From contig CAWIMQ010000008.1 of assembly GCA_963837265.1 (NCBI GenBank), positions 68,662-132,661 on the forward strand: a stretch of 64,000 bases of DNA, in the 5' to 3' direction. Under the pieces are notes generated by a model, which did not search any database, was not told where the DNA came from, and saw nothing but the letters and a program-made list of their open reading frames with translations. This document shows positions 31,527 through 40,497 of the stretch, in pieces (position 1 is the stretch's first letter; each line of letters opens with the position of its first letter). Both the position numbers and the translations under genes were made by a program. The DNA comes from DATBLE01 sp963837265 (lineage in GTDB: Bacteria; Actinomycetota; Thermoleophilia; Gaiellales; Gaiellaceae).

Positions 31527-32785
31527 TGCGCCAGCTGCGATCGAGCGTCGCCCTGCGGGCGACGGCTCTCGCCACCCCGCTCCTGCTCGGCGCCCTGTCG
31601 GTGCCGAGCGGCGGTCTCTTCCGGGCGGGGAAGTTCCGCGACCTGCACGTGTACCAGCAGTACGGGGACGCGCTGCTCGGAGGGCGGATCCCCTACCGGG
31701 ATCTGTTCGTCGAGTACCCGCCGGGCGCGGTCCCGCTGTTCGCGGCGCCGTCGCTCGCGCCGGGCGGCGCCTACGATCCGATCTTCAAGGCCTTGATGAC
31801 GCTGTCGACCCTGGGGTCGATCTTCCTCGTCGCGCTCGTGCTCGAGCGTCGCAGGGCCCCGGCCGCCGCGGTCGGCGCTGCCGCCGCCTTCCTTGCGCTG
31901 GCGCCGGTCGCCCTCGGACCGGTCTCGCTGAACACATACGACGCGTGGCCGGCGTTCCTGACCGTCGCCGCGGTCGCCGCGCTCTCCTTCGGCCGCGGGC
32001 GGACGGCTCTCGCGCTGCTCGGGATCGCCGCGGCGGCGAAGCTCTACGCCGCGCTGCTCGTCCCGGCCGCGCTCGCCTGGCTCTGGCGGGCGCAGGGCGC
32101 GGCCGCCGCCCGCCGTGCCGCCTCCGCCTGCGTGGCGGCGGCCGCGGTCCTGGTCGTTCCCTGGATCGCACTGTCCCCCGGCGGTGTCTGGCACAGCCTG
32201 CACTCGCAGATCGGCCGGGGCCTCCACACCGAGAGCCTGGGGGCGAGCATCCTCCTCGCCGCCGACCGGCTCGGGCTGTACGACGCCCGCGTCGTGGCCA
32301 CGTCGCCGGCGATCTCCCGTGACCTCGCGGGCGACCTCCCACACGCCCTCGCGGCGGCGAGCGCCACGGCCGCGGTCGCGGCGGCGCTGCTGCCGGCGGT
32401 CGTGCTCCTCCGCCGCCGGATCGCGCCGGGCCTCGCCTTCGCTGCGAGCGTCGCCGGCTTCCTCGCGTTCACGAAGGTCCTCTCGCCGCAGTACGCCGTC
32501 TGGCTGATCCCGCTCGTGCCGTTCGGCGGGCCCGCCGCCGCCGCGCTGCTCGTCGCGGCGCTCGCGCTGGCGCAGAGCTGGTACTTCCACTACCATGACC
32601 TGTGGGCGGCCGGGCCACAGGTCTGGACGCTGCTCGCGCGCAACCTCGTCCTCGTGGCTCTCTACGCCCTCCTCTTGCGAAAGACGATCACCCCGTCGTC
32701 CGAGAAGACGAGCTTCCAGTCGGGACTGCTGCGCAGCCTGACGAGGTCGACCGCGGACGGCAGCGGCGCCACCCGGTCGGCGTAG
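31526..32785 (+). CDS. GT87 / DUF2029-type polyprenol-phosphate sugar transferase
   Basis: 419 residues, about ten membrane helices. The first outer loop FRDLHVYQQYGDALLGGRIP and YRDLFVEYPPGAVPLF is typical of GT-C family 87 enzymes, with Asp as catalytic candidate. Actinobacterial members add mannose or arabinose to lipoglycans from polyprenol-phosphate donors. The GTG shares its G with the TAG stop of the PBP gene. The natural family end seems to be near LYALLLRK; about 33 extra residues read antisense to the end of the next gene. Confidence 0.82.
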   Translation: MRQLRSSVALRATALATPLLLGALSVPSGGLFRAGKFRDLHVYQQYGDALLGGRIPYRDLFVEYPPGAVPLFAAPSLAPGGAYDPIFKALMTLSTLGSIFLVALVLERRRAPAAAVGAAAAFLALAPVALGPVSLNTYDAWPAFLTVAAVAALSFGRGRTALALLGIAAAAKLYAALLVPAALAWLWRAQGAAAARRAASACVAAAAVLVVPWIALSPGGVWHSLHSQIGRGLHTESLGASILLAADRLGLYDARVVATSPAISRDLAGDLPHALAAASATAAVAAALLPAVVLLRRRIAPGLAFAASVAGFLAFTKVLSPQYAVWLIPLVPFGGPAAAALLVAALALAQSWYFHYHDLWAAGPQVWTLLARNLVLVALYALLLRKTITPSSEKTSFQSGLLRSLTRSTADGSGATRSA

Positions 32786-34095
32786 CTCGAGCGCGTCTCG
32801 TCCGCGACCACCCAGGTCGCGTCGCCCAGCTTCGGGAGGCTGAGCACGCGGCGGCGGCCGGAGAGGTGCGCGCCGAGCACGTTGCTCGCGCTGACCACCG
32901 CTCCCGGCGGAACGAGCGAGACCGCGCGCTCGGCGATCCGGTCGTGCTCGCTGACGTGCCACGCGTGCGCCTGGAAGTCCTCCCCTCCGGGGACGGAATG
33001 CCAGAGGGGAACCGCGCCCAGCTTCCAGTTCGCGGCGAGGGCGACCGCGACCGCGGCCGCGGCGATCGCGCCGGTGCGGGCCGGGAACCGCCGGGCCAGC
33101 GCCGCAGCTCCGAGTACCGAGGCGACGACGAGGGCGGGGATCGCGGCCGCCGTGTAGTGGAAGTGGATCGAGCTCTGGGTCGGGGTGGCCGACAGCTGGT
33201 TCAGCGCGAGCTCCGGGAGCGCCGCGACCAGCGCGAGCGGCGCGAGCGCGAAGAGCAGCCCGAGCGGGAGCAACAGGTGCAGAAGGTAGTGCAGGTCGCG
33301 GATCTGGAACGCCTGGACGAAGAGCGTCCACGGGTGCGTGACCGCGGTCCGTGCGATTCCGCCGGCCGAGCCGCCGATCGCGTCGTAGCGGCCGAAGAAC
33401 GAGGATTCACCCGCGGCGTTGAAGTGCGGGATCACGACCGCGACCGCGAGCGCGGAGACGAGGGCCCCCGCAGCGGCGATCGCCGCGCCTGCCGCGCGCC
33501 GCCGCCGGAGCCAGTACCAGACGCCGATCCCGCAGACGACGAGCCCCACCTCCTCCTTCGTCGTCATCGCCAGCGCCGCGAACACCCCGAAGGGGAGCAG
33601 TCGGCCCTCGTCCAGGAACCAGAAGGCGAACAGGAGGAGCGGACAGGCGAGGGCGACCGGGTGGAACTCGTTCAGAGTCAGCCATTCGGTCGCCGGGTAG
33701 AGCAGGTAGACGAGCGCGAAGCCGAGGCCGGCCCGGTCGTCCCCGAGGTGCTTGCCCGCGAGCCGGTAGACGGGCAGTGCGCCGAGCCCGACCGCGGCCG
33801 CCTGCACGACGAGCAGCATCTCGGGGCTCGGCCAGATCCACCAGAGCGGGGCGAACGCCGCCAGGATCGGGTCGAAGTGCGCGGCCAGCCGCGAGATCTG
33901 CACGCCGTCGCCGCTCGTCATCTGGAGGAAGTGGCCGTGGGCGGTGTTCCAGACCGTCTGGACCATGTTCCCGAGGTCGTACCGCCCGGTGGCGAGGGCC
34001 CGGTGGCGGAGGATCGAGAGCGAGCCGAAGCCGCCCGCGTACGCGGCGATCGCAATCCAGAGCAGAGGCCGCACGGCCCGGGACCCGTCGCTCAC
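32662..34095 (-). CDS. DUF2079 membrane protein (GT-C-like)
   Basis: 477 residues, about eleven membrane helices. Characteristic DUF2079 stretches: YDLGNMVQTVWNTAHGHFLQ, LAAHFDPILAAFAPLWWIWP, NEFHPVALACPLLLFAFW and MTTKEEVGLVV. The first loop with YDLG..Q suggests a GT-C glycosyltransferase fold; no activity is proven for the family. Its start GTG overlaps the stop of the GT4 gene (GTGA). The 3' end overlaps the convergent GT87 gene by 124 bp. Confidence 0.82.
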   Translation of the reverse strand: MSDGSRAVRPLLWIAIAAYAGGFGSLSILRHRALATGRYDLGNMVQTVWNTAHGHFLQMTSGDGVQISRLAAHFDPILAAFAPLWWIWPSPEMLLVVQAAAVGLGALPVYRLAGKHLGDDRAGLGFALVYLLYPATEWLTLNEFHPVALACPLLLFAFWFLDEGRLLPFGVFAALAMTTKEEVGLVVCGIGVWYWLRRRRAAGAAIAAAGALVSALAVAVVIPHFNAAGESSFFGRYDAIGGSAGGIARTAVTHPWTLFVQAFQIRDLHYLLHLLLPLGLLFALAPLALVAALPELALNQLSATPTQSSIHFHYTAAAIPALVVASVLGAAALARRFPARTGAIAAAAVAVALAANWKLGAVPLWHSVPGGEDFQAHAWHVSEHDRIAERAVSLVPPGAVVSASNVLGAHLSGRRRVLSLPKLGDATWVVADETRSSYADRVAPLPSAVDLVRLRSSPDWKLVFSDDGVIVFRKRRA

Positions 34096-35153
34096 GGGCT
34101 CACCACCGATTCGATCAGGCTGCGCCAGCGCGCGCCGAGCACGTCCTCGCTCGCGCGCTCGCGGTAGGCGGCCAGCCCGCCGGCCGAGACGGACCGGGCG
34201 AGCTCCCGGTCGGCCATGAGCCTCCGGATCGCCGTCGCGAGGGCGCCGGGATCGCCTGCAGGGACGAGCAGCGCGCTCTGGCCGTCGCGGAGCAGCTCGC
34301 GGGCGGCCGGCGTGTCGGCGGTGACGAGGGGAGTGCCGCAGGCGAGCGCCTGGAACGCCTTGTTCGGGATCACGCGGGCGGCCTTCGCCGAGGTGCCGAA
34401 GATCCCGAGCGCGCACGAGGCCCGGTGGAGCTCGCCCGGGAGCCGCTCGTAATCGACCCAGGGAACGTGCGCGACGTTCTCCGGCGCCGCCGCGAGCAGG
34501 CCGGCCAGCTGCCCGCTCCCGACGACGCGGAACCGCACGTCGGGCGCGAGCCGGGCCGCGGCGAGGATCGTCTCCAGCCCGTGCAGCGGGATCAGCTTGC
34601 CGACGAACAGGGCGGTGGGCTCTCCGCCGGGCCTCCACTCGGGCCGGAACACGCGTTCCTCCGCGCCGACGAAGCAGACCTCGACCCGATGTGCCCCGAG
34701 CGCTGCGAAGAGCTCGGCCTGGGCGGCGGTGTCCGAGACGACGAGGTCGGCGGCGCGAAACGCCCGCCGGTCGATCGCCGCGAGGATGCGGGCGCCGGGG
34801 CTCCCGGGACGGAAGCGGCCCCGATCGTCGACGAGAGTGTCGCCGAGCGAGACGAGCGGGTTGAAGACGACCGGGCGGCCGCTTGCGGCGCGCCGGGCCG
34901 AGCCCAGATCGAGGTGGCCCGGGTAGCCGACCAGGACCGCGTCGCACGGCTCGCGCGGCCGCCGCCGGAGCCGCGCCTCGGCTGCCGCCAGCCGCAGGGC
35001 CGTTCCTGCGCCCGCGGACCACTTGTGCTCGTGCCCCTCCCACACCGGCTCGTGATGCTCCCGGACCTCCACTCCGGCTCGCCGCAGGCAGGAGATCACC
35101 TGGGCGTTGCGAGGATACGACCGCTCGTACGTCCCGAAGTAGAGGACCTTCAT
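34092..35153 (-). CDS. GT4-family glycosyltransferase
   Basis: 353 residues. A GT-B fold: MKVLYFGTYERSYPRNAQVI at the N-terminus, ALFVGKLIPLHGLETILAAA opening the C-terminal domain, FRVVGSGQLAGLL, and the nucleotide-sugar site FGTSAKAARVIPNKAFQALA with the conserved Glu position replaced by other residues in this divergent subgroup. It likely adds a sugar to a cell-envelope glycan. An ATG at 35153 is chosen; upstream residues are not family-like. Coupled to the DUF2079 gene. Confidence 0.85.
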   Translation of the reverse strand: MKVLYFGTYERSYPRNAQVISCLRRAGVEVREHHEPVWEGHEHKWSAGAGTALRLAAAEARLRRRPREPCDAVLVGYPGHLDLGSARRAASGRPVVFNPLVSLGDTLVDDRGRFRPGSPGARILAAIDRRAFRAADLVVSDTAAQAELFAALGAHRVEVCFVGAEERVFRPEWRPGGEPTALFVGKLIPLHGLETILAAARLAPDVRFRVVGSGQLAGLLAAAPENVAHVPWVDYERLPGELHRASCALGIFGTSAKAARVIPNKAFQALACGTPLVTADTPAARELLRDGQSALLVPAGDPGALATAIRRLMADRELARSVSAGGLAAYRERASEDVLGARWRSLIESVVSP

Positions 35154-35276
35154 CCCGCGAGCGCGAGCGTGGAGGAACCCATGCCGAGACACAGACCCTC
35201 CGCGCGCGGAGGCGAGACCGAGCTCTCGCCGGAGCGCAAGGGCGATCCGCCACGCGCGGCGAAGAAGGAGGGGGTC

Positions 35277-35303
35277 CGTGGGGGGACCATGGGTTCCCCC
35301 ACG
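35277..35303 (-). terminator. strong hairpin right after the GT2 gene
   Basis: Minus strand arms of 12 nt (35303-35292 and 35288-35277) with 11 pairs, G/C-rich, and a 3-nt loop. It abuts the TAG stop at 35304. No U-tract. It separates the GT2 gene from the GT4-DUF2079 pair; the rest of the 150-bp gap shows nothing else. Confidence 0.7.
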
Positions 35304-36245
35304 CTAATAGGAGAGGATTTCCTCGACCAGCGCCTCGGCCCGCTCGCGGTCGGTCGCGCGCTCCTCGTGATGGCTGGTGATCAGCTCGGTGATCAGTCCG
35401 AGCGAGAACACCTGCAGCCCGACGACGACGAGCAGCACGCCGAGGATCAGAAGCGGCCGCTGTCCGATCGCATGCCCCATGATCTTCACGATCGTCAGGT
35501 AGACGAGGATCCCCGTGCCGCCGGCGGAGAGCGCGAGCCCGAGCCCGCCGAAGAGGTGGAGCGGGCGGTGGCGGTAGCGCCCGATGAACGAGACCGTGAG
35601 GAGGTCGAGGAAGCCGCGCAGGTAGCGCTCGGGCCCGTACCGCGACCGGCCGTGTCCTCGTGGCCGGTGGTTGACGGGCAGCTCGGCGACCCTGTAGCCG
35701 CGGTGGTGGGCGAGCACCGGGATGAACCGGTGCAGCTCGCCGTAGAGGCGCAGGCCGCGCACGACCTCGGCTCGGTACGCCTTCAGGCCGCAGTTCATGT
35801 CGTGCAGACGAATCCCGGAGACCCAGCCGGTGACGCGGTTGAAGACGCGCGACAGGATCCGGCGGCCGAGCGGGTCGCGCCGGCGGGCCTTCCAGCCGGA
35901 GACGAGGTCGAAGCCCTCCTCGAGCTTGACGAGGAGCCGCGGGATCTCGGCGGGGTCGTCCTGGAGGTCGCCGTCGATCGTGACGATCACGTCGCCGCGA
36001 GCCTGGGCAAAGCCCGCGGCGAGCGCGGCCGCCTTGCCGAAGTTGCGCCGCAGGCGGATGACCGTGACGTTCTCGTGCCCTGCGTGCAGCCGCGTCAGCG
36101 CGGAGGCCGAGCCGTCGGTGGAGCCGTCGTCGACGAAGACCGTCTCCCAGGGGCCCCCGAGCTGCCCGAGCGCCGAGTCGATCTCGTCGTAGAGGAGGGC
36201 GACGCTCCGCTCCTCGTTGTGAACGGGGACGACGACGGAGATCAC
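35304..36245 (-). CDS. polyprenol-phosphate sugar synthase (GT2, DPM/GtrB-like)
   Basis: 313 residues. GT2 motifs: ISVVVPVHNEERSVALLYDE, VFVDDGSTDGS, the DxD-type TIDGDLQDDP (about residue 88), and RRILSRVFNRVTGW followed by DMNCGLKAYR. Two C-terminal TM helices (about 232-258 and 268-295) give the GtrB/ArnC architecture. Such enzymes make undecaprenyl- or decaprenyl-phosphate glucose/mannose, the donor for GT-C enzymes like those encoded 2-9 kb away. The sugar cannot be told from sequence. Start is the GTG just before ISVVVP. Confidence 0.9.
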   Translation of the reverse strand: MISVVVPVHNEERSVALLYDEIDSALGQLGGPWETVFVDDGSTDGSASALTRLHAGHENVTVIRLRRNFGKAAALAAGFAQARGDVIVTIDGDLQDDPAEIPRLLVKLEEGFDLVSGWKARRRDPLGRRILSRVFNRVTGWVSGIRLHDMNCGLKAYRAEVVRGLRLYGELHRFIPVLAHHRGYRVAELPVNHRPRGHGRSRYGPERYLRGFLDLLTVSFIGRYRHRPLHLFGGLGLALSAGGTGILVYLTIVKIMGHAIGQRPLLILGVLLVVVGLQVFSLGLITELITSHHEERATDRERAEALVEEILSY

Positions 36246-36255
36246 GTGCGCGAGC

Positions 36256-37638
36256 CTATCCCGGTACGCCCGACGTCGTAGTCGCGGTCGTGGTCGTGCC
36301 TGCAGACGTGGTCGTGCTTGCAGTCGTGCTCGTCGCCGCGGTCGTGGTGGTCGCCGGGCTCGTCGTGGGGGCCGGGACGGTCGTCGTCGATACCGTCGAC
36401 ACCGTGCCGGTTGCGCCGGTCGCGGTGGTCGAGGTCGTCGGTGCGGCTGCGGTCGTGGGCGGACCGGGAGGCGGCAGGCCACCCGCGGCCGCGGGCACGC
36501 CGGTCGGCTCGGTCGCGGCCGTCGCAGCTGCGGTTGTCGGAGCCGCCGCCGGCGTCGTCGAGGGCGCCGAGGGCACCGAGGTCGGCGCCGGGGGCACCGT
36601 TCTCGCCTCTTCGGCCGTCTCGGCCGGAGGCGCGGGCGTCACGGCGCCCCCGGTCGACACCGGTGCGGGCGTAGAGGTCGACGGCGCGATCGCCGGACCG
36701 CCTCCGTGAGAGGTGACCGCGACCGCGACGGCGACGCCGGCGGCGGCCAGCGCGGCCGCTCCGAGCAGCACCGCGGCGGTCCGGCCGCGGCTGTGCCGGA
36801 CGGGCGGCAACACCTGGGTGAGCGCCGTGTCCCGTGCGGCCGGCGCGAACGAACCGAGCTCGGCGGCGAGGGCGGCGCCGTCCGCCGGTCGATCGGCCGG
36901 GCTCTTGGCGAGCGCGGCGGCGGCGAGGCTCTCGAGCAGCGGCGGGGCATCGGGGCGGAGCTCCGAGACGGGTGGCGGCTGGAGGTCGCGGTGCATCGCC
37001 GCGACCGTGATCGCGTCGGGCGCTTCGAAGGGAAGCCGGCCGGTGAGCATCGCGAACAGCATCACGCCGAAGGCGTAGACGTCGCTCGCCGGCGTCGCCT
37101 CGCGGCCTGCGGCCTGCTCCGGCGAGATCACGGTCGCGGTGCCGAGCACCGTTCCCGCCTCGGTGGCTCCGGTCGGGCCGCCCATCTGGGCGATCCCGAA
37201 GTCGGCGATCTTCGCGCGGCCCTCGGCGTCGAACAGGATGTTCGAGGGTTTCAGGTCACGGTGGACGAGCCCGTGCTCGTGGGCGCGCGCGAGGCCGGCC
37301 GCGATCTGCGACGCGATTCGACGGGTATCGGCGTCCGGTAGCGGGCGGCCCGCGGCGAGCCGGTCTGCGAGCGAGCCTCCGGGCAGGTACTCGAAGACGA
37401 TGTACCGCCGTCCTGCCGCTTCGCCGTAGTCGAACAGCGCGGCGACGGCAGGGTGGGAGAGCGCGGCGACCGCCCTCGCCTCCCGCTCGAACCGCGTCGG
37501 GTCGGCGTCCGGCGCGAGCAGCTTGACGGCGACCGTCCGCTGCAGCTCGAGGTCCTGCGCCGCCCAGACCTCCGACATGCCTCCGGCGCCGAGCCGGCGC
37601 TCGAGCCGGTAGCGGCGCGCGATGAGACGGTCGGCCAC
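36256..37638 (-). CDS. Hanks-type serine/threonine protein kinase
   Basis: 460 residues. Kinase domain 1-265: P-loop LGAGGMSEVW, Lys in TVAVKLL, catalytic loop LVHRDLKPSNILF, DFG in KIADFGIAQM, and SPEQAAGR replacing the APE motif. A linker, one TM (about 285-307), then about 150 outer residues very rich in Thr, Ala, Pro and Val (e.g. TTTVPAPTTSPATTTTAA), with no PASTA repeat. It signals at the membrane. The GTG has TACGCT (37650-37645) 6 nt upstream, a leaderless layout shared with divergent moeA. Confidence 0.94.
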   Translation of the reverse strand: MADRLIARRYRLERRLGAGGMSEVWAAQDLELQRTVAVKLLAPDADPTRFEREARAVAALSHPAVAALFDYGEAAGRRYIVFEYLPGGSLADRLAAGRPLPDADTRRIASQIAAGLARAHEHGLVHRDLKPSNILFDAEGRAKIADFGIAQMGGPTGATEAGTVLGTATVISPEQAAGREATPASDVYAFGVMLFAMLTGRLPFEAPDAITVAAMHRDLQPPPVSELRPDAPPLLESLAAAALAKSPADRPADGAALAAELGSFAPAARDTALTQVLPPVRHSRGRTAAVLLGAAALAAAGVAVAVAVTSHGGGPAIAPSTSTPAPVSTGGAVTPAPPAETAEEARTVPPAPTSVPSAPSTTPAAAPTTAAATAATEPTGVPAAAGGLPPPGPPTTAAAPTTSTTATGATGTVSTVSTTTVPAPTTSPATTTTAATSTTASTTTSAGTTTTATTTSGVPG

Positions 37639-37643
37639 CGGGG

Positions 37644-37650
37644 TAGCGTA
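37644..37650. promoter_or_regulatory. overlapping divergent -10 boxes (Ser/Thr kinase / moeA)
   Basis: The 7 bp TAGCGTA reads TAGCGT on the plus strand (37644-37649), 8 nt before the moeA GTG, and TACGCT on the minus strand (37650-37645), 6 nt before the kinase GTG. The gap between the two starts is 19 bp. Confidence 0.5.
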
Positions 37651-37657
37651 TGCGGCG

Positions 37658-38848
37658 GTGAACGATCTCCTCTCGCTCGCAGAGGCACAGGCGGTCGTGC
37701 TCGCACGGGCGCAGCCGCTGCCGTCGGAAACCGTGCCGCTGGACGGGGCCGGGGGTCGTGTGCTCGCCGGGCCGGCGCGGGCCGTGGTCGATCTGCCGCC
37801 GTTCCGGAGCTCGGCGATGGACGGCTATGCCGTCCGCTCGCAAGACACGCCGGGGAGGCTGCCGGTCGCCTTCCGCATCGCAGCGGGAGCCCCTTCGCGC
37901 CGGCCGCTCGCGCCCGGAGAGGCGATGGCGATCGCGACCGGGGGTGTTGTTCCCGACGGCGCCGACGCGGTCGTCCAGCACGAGCGTGTTGGCGAAATAG
38001 ACAACCGGGTCGAGATCGCAGAGCGGGTCGAAGCCGGGGACAACGTGCGCGAGATCGGACGTGACGTGGTCGCAGGAGCGACCGTCGTCGGCCCCGGCAC
38101 GCTCCTCGGCCCCGCCCAGCTCGGGGCGCTCGCCGCGGCGGGAGTGGGCGCGGTCGTCTGCGCGCGCCGTCCGACCGTCGCCGTCCTGACCACCGGCTCG
38201 GAGCTGCGGCCGCCCGGCGTCCCGCTCGGACCGGGCGAGGTCTACGAGGCGAACGGCGTCATGCTCGCCGCGCAGCTGTCCGCCGCGGGAGCGGAGGTGA
38301 CTCGTCTCCAGGCGGTGGCCGATGACGAGGACGCCCACCGGACCGCGATCGAGCAGGGTCTCGCGCGAGACGTTCTCGTCACCTCGGGCGGCGTCTCGGT
38401 GGGGCCGCACGACCTCGTCCGCCGGGTCGAGGCGGAGCTCGGCGTCGAGGAGGTCTTCTGGCGCGTCGCCGTTCGCCCCGGGAAGCCCGTGTCATTCGGG
38501 GTGCGGAACGCCACCCTCGTCTTCGGCCTGCCCGGCAACCCGGTCTCCACCCTCGTCGGGTGCGAGCTCTTCGTCCGGCCGGCGGTGCTCGCGCTCCAGG
38601 GCTCGTCCGATCCCGGGCCGAAGTACGCGGTGGGCCGGCTCGCCGTCCCCGTCGCGCGCAACCCCGCGCGCGACGACCTGCTCCGGGCCCGCTCGACCGT
38701 CGGCGGCGACGGCGTCACGCTCGAGCCGGTCGCCGGGCAGGAGTCGCACATGATCGTCCGCGCCGCCGAGGCGAACGCGCTGGTGCTCGTCCCCCGCGGC
38801 GAGGGTGAGGTGACAGCCGGGACGATCGTCCGCTACCTGCCGCTCTGA
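37658..38848 (+). CDS. moeA: molybdopterin molybdenumtransferase MoeA
   Basis: 396 residues. MoeA inserts molybdate into adenylated molybdopterin. Seen: LPPFRSSAMDGYAVRS (about residue 48), GVVPDGADAVVQHE, TTGSELRPPGVPLGPGEVYE, the Asp-rich Mg site region, VTSGGVSVGPHDLV, and PGKPVSFGVRNATLVFGLPG with NPVST, followed by the C-terminal beta-barrel domain IV. The GTG at 37658 gives the usual start. moaC and moaB, of the same pathway, are 10 kb downstream rather than adjacent. Confidence 0.95.
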   Translation: MNDLLSLAEAQAVVLARAQPLPSETVPLDGAGGRVLAGPARAVVDLPPFRSSAMDGYAVRSQDTPGRLPVAFRIAAGAPSRRPLAPGEAMAIATGGVVPDGADAVVQHERVGEIDNRVEIAERVEAGDNVREIGRDVVAGATVVGPGTLLGPAQLGALAAAGVGAVVCARRPTVAVLTTGSELRPPGVPLGPGEVYEANGVMLAAQLSAAGAEVTRLQAVADDEDAHRTAIEQGLARDVLVTSGGVSVGPHDLVRRVEAELGVEEVFWRVAVRPGKPVSFGVRNATLVFGLPGNPVSTLVGCELFVRPAVLALQGSSDPGPKYAVGRLAVPVARNPARDDLLRARSTVGGDGVTLEPVAGQESHMIVRAAEANALVLVPRGEGEVTAGTIVRYLPL

Positions 38849-38883
38849 CCCGGCAGCACGGCGCCCGGCCCGGCCGGCTGGCC

Positions 38884-40497
38884 CTACCGCTCCATCGCCT
38901 GTCGCTCGACCGATGCGCGCCGACGGGCGCGCAGGCCGAGCACCACCGCGCGGACGGCGCTGCGGATCGGGCCGAGACGCGGCCGGTCGGCTGCCGACGG
39001 GTACGGCGCGTATCTCCCGGTCGCGATCGCGGTCAGCTGTGCCATGCCGGCCAGCCAGACGAGGGTGAGGAGGAAGGCCAGGGTCGGGACGTAGCCGATC
39101 GCGACCAGCTCCGCGAGGTACCACGGCGCGTCGAATCCCAGCCCGAAACGGAACATGAACGAGCCGACGAGGACGAACGGGCCGATCAGCCCGGCGAGGA
39201 TCAGCGCCAGGCGTGCCCCGGGCCGGTCGCCGCGTACGTGAGGCAGCCAGAGCCAGATGTGCAGCGAGGGGAGGAGGAAGATCAGCGCGAAGGCGTTGGT
39301 GGCGACCACGAGCAGCGCGACCAGTCCGAGCCCGAGCATCGCCGCGGTGTGGCCGGCAAGCTCCTCCTCGGCCGTCGCCGGCCGGCGGGGCACGAGCCGG
39401 GCCCGCGAGACCAGCCAGCCTGGAAGCGCGAGCACGAGCAGGAGGAAGATGCCCAGCAGGGGCCAGTGGCCCGCGGCCCGGCTCTCGGGATCGAGTGGGC
39501 GTGCAGCTCCACCTGGCCAGGCGCCGGCGAGGGCGAGGAACAGGAAGATCGCGCCGGTCCACAACCAGAAGCCGAGCCGGCTCCGGTAGGCACGTACGGC
39601 CGGGAGCACCGGGATCCGCCGCCGCCGGCAGCGGGCGAAGAGGTCGACCGACGCGACCGCGAAGGGAAGCAGCATCGCGACGAGCGCAAGCTCGATCGCC
39701 CAGCCACGGACGATGCGCTGACCGAGGTAGACGTAGCTTCGGGTACCGCCGCCGGAAAGCCCGCTCTCGTCGAGGGAGCCGACGAGGCCCTGGGTCGCGC
39801 GGCCGATCTCGGTGAGCCGTGCCCGGTCGAGCCGGCCGGGGCTGTCGCCGAACGACCCGGGCGGCCGGTCTCCACCGGTCGTCAGGGTGAGGGCGGGGAT
39901 GCCCCGGGCGACCAGTGGGCCCTGCTCGTACAGGCTGAACGGAAAGCCGAGGTCGGACAGCTGCCCGATCGCGCTCGTCCGGCCCGGGAGAGAGCCGGCC
40001 TGCTCGGCGATCCGTGCCGATGCGGTCTCGACCAGGGTTGCCGCCGGGGAGCGCGGCTCGTCGCCCGCGATCTCGAGCCGGGGTGGGCCTCGCCCGGCGA
40101 TCGAGTCGAGGTTGACGACGGCGAGGATCCGGCCCTGCACGGCTACGCGGTCGGCGAACCGCTCCGCGCCGAGGCCGCCGAAGGCGCCGCCGTCCGTCGA
40201 GAGGAAGACGAGCTGATGCGCAGGGCCGGCCGTCTGCGGCGGCGCCCCCGGCGGCCGCCCGTAGCTCCTGGCGATCTCGATCAGCGCCGCGGTGCCGGAC
40301 GCGTTGTCGTTCGCCCCTGCTCCCAGGCCGGAGTCGTCCCGGTGTGCCATCACCACGATCGACTCCGCGTCCGGCGGGCCGACCGAGAACGACACGTTCC
40401 GCAGCACCACGCGCCCGCGACCCGGGATCGTGGCCTCGAAGGTGTCGATCTGGGGGACGTACGAGTAGAGCCGCATCTTCTCGATCAACCAGCGCAT
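38884..40497 (-). CDS. membrane-anchored M28 family aminopeptidase; true start unclear
   Basis: 537 residues from the first normal start. An M28 zinc-peptidase domain: VVMAHRDDSGLGAGANDNAS (His and Asp ligands; the bridging Asp is in GANDNASG), FLSTDGGAFGGLGAERF, and VVNLDSIAGRG. The C-terminal half has about six membrane helices, like ER/vacuolar-type M28 peptidases. The frame continues upstream for 90 codons with a convincing TM (GTWLLVGLPLLLAAFSV) and LAQELSLLYPNRAPGSSGS, yet contains no ATG, GTG or TTG before a stop. The true start may be ATC 40767, GTC 40749 or a CTG. Confidence 0.85.
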   Translation of the reverse strand: MRWLIEKMRLYSYVPQIDTFEATIPGRGRVVLRNVSFSVGPPDAESIVVMAHRDDSGLGAGANDNASGTAALIEIARSYGRPPGAPPQTAGPAHQLVFLSTDGGAFGGLGAERFADRVAVQGRILAVVNLDSIAGRGPPRLEIAGDEPRSPAATLVETASARIAEQAGSLPGRTSAIGQLSDLGFPFSLYEQGPLVARGIPALTLTTGGDRPPGSFGDSPGRLDRARLTEIGRATQGLVGSLDESGLSGGGTRSYVYLGQRIVRGWAIELALVAMLLPFAVASVDLFARCRRRRIPVLPAVRAYRSRLGFWLWTGAIFLFLALAGAWPGGAARPLDPESRAAGHWPLLGIFLLLVLALPGWLVSRARLVPRRPATAEEELAGHTAAMLGLGLVALLVVATNAFALIFLLPSLHIWLWLPHVRGDRPGARLALILAGLIGPFVLVGSFMFRFGLGFDAPWYLAELVAIGYVPTLAFLLTLVWLAGMAQLTAIATGRYAPYPSAADRPRLGPIRSAVRAVVLGLRARRRASVERQAMER

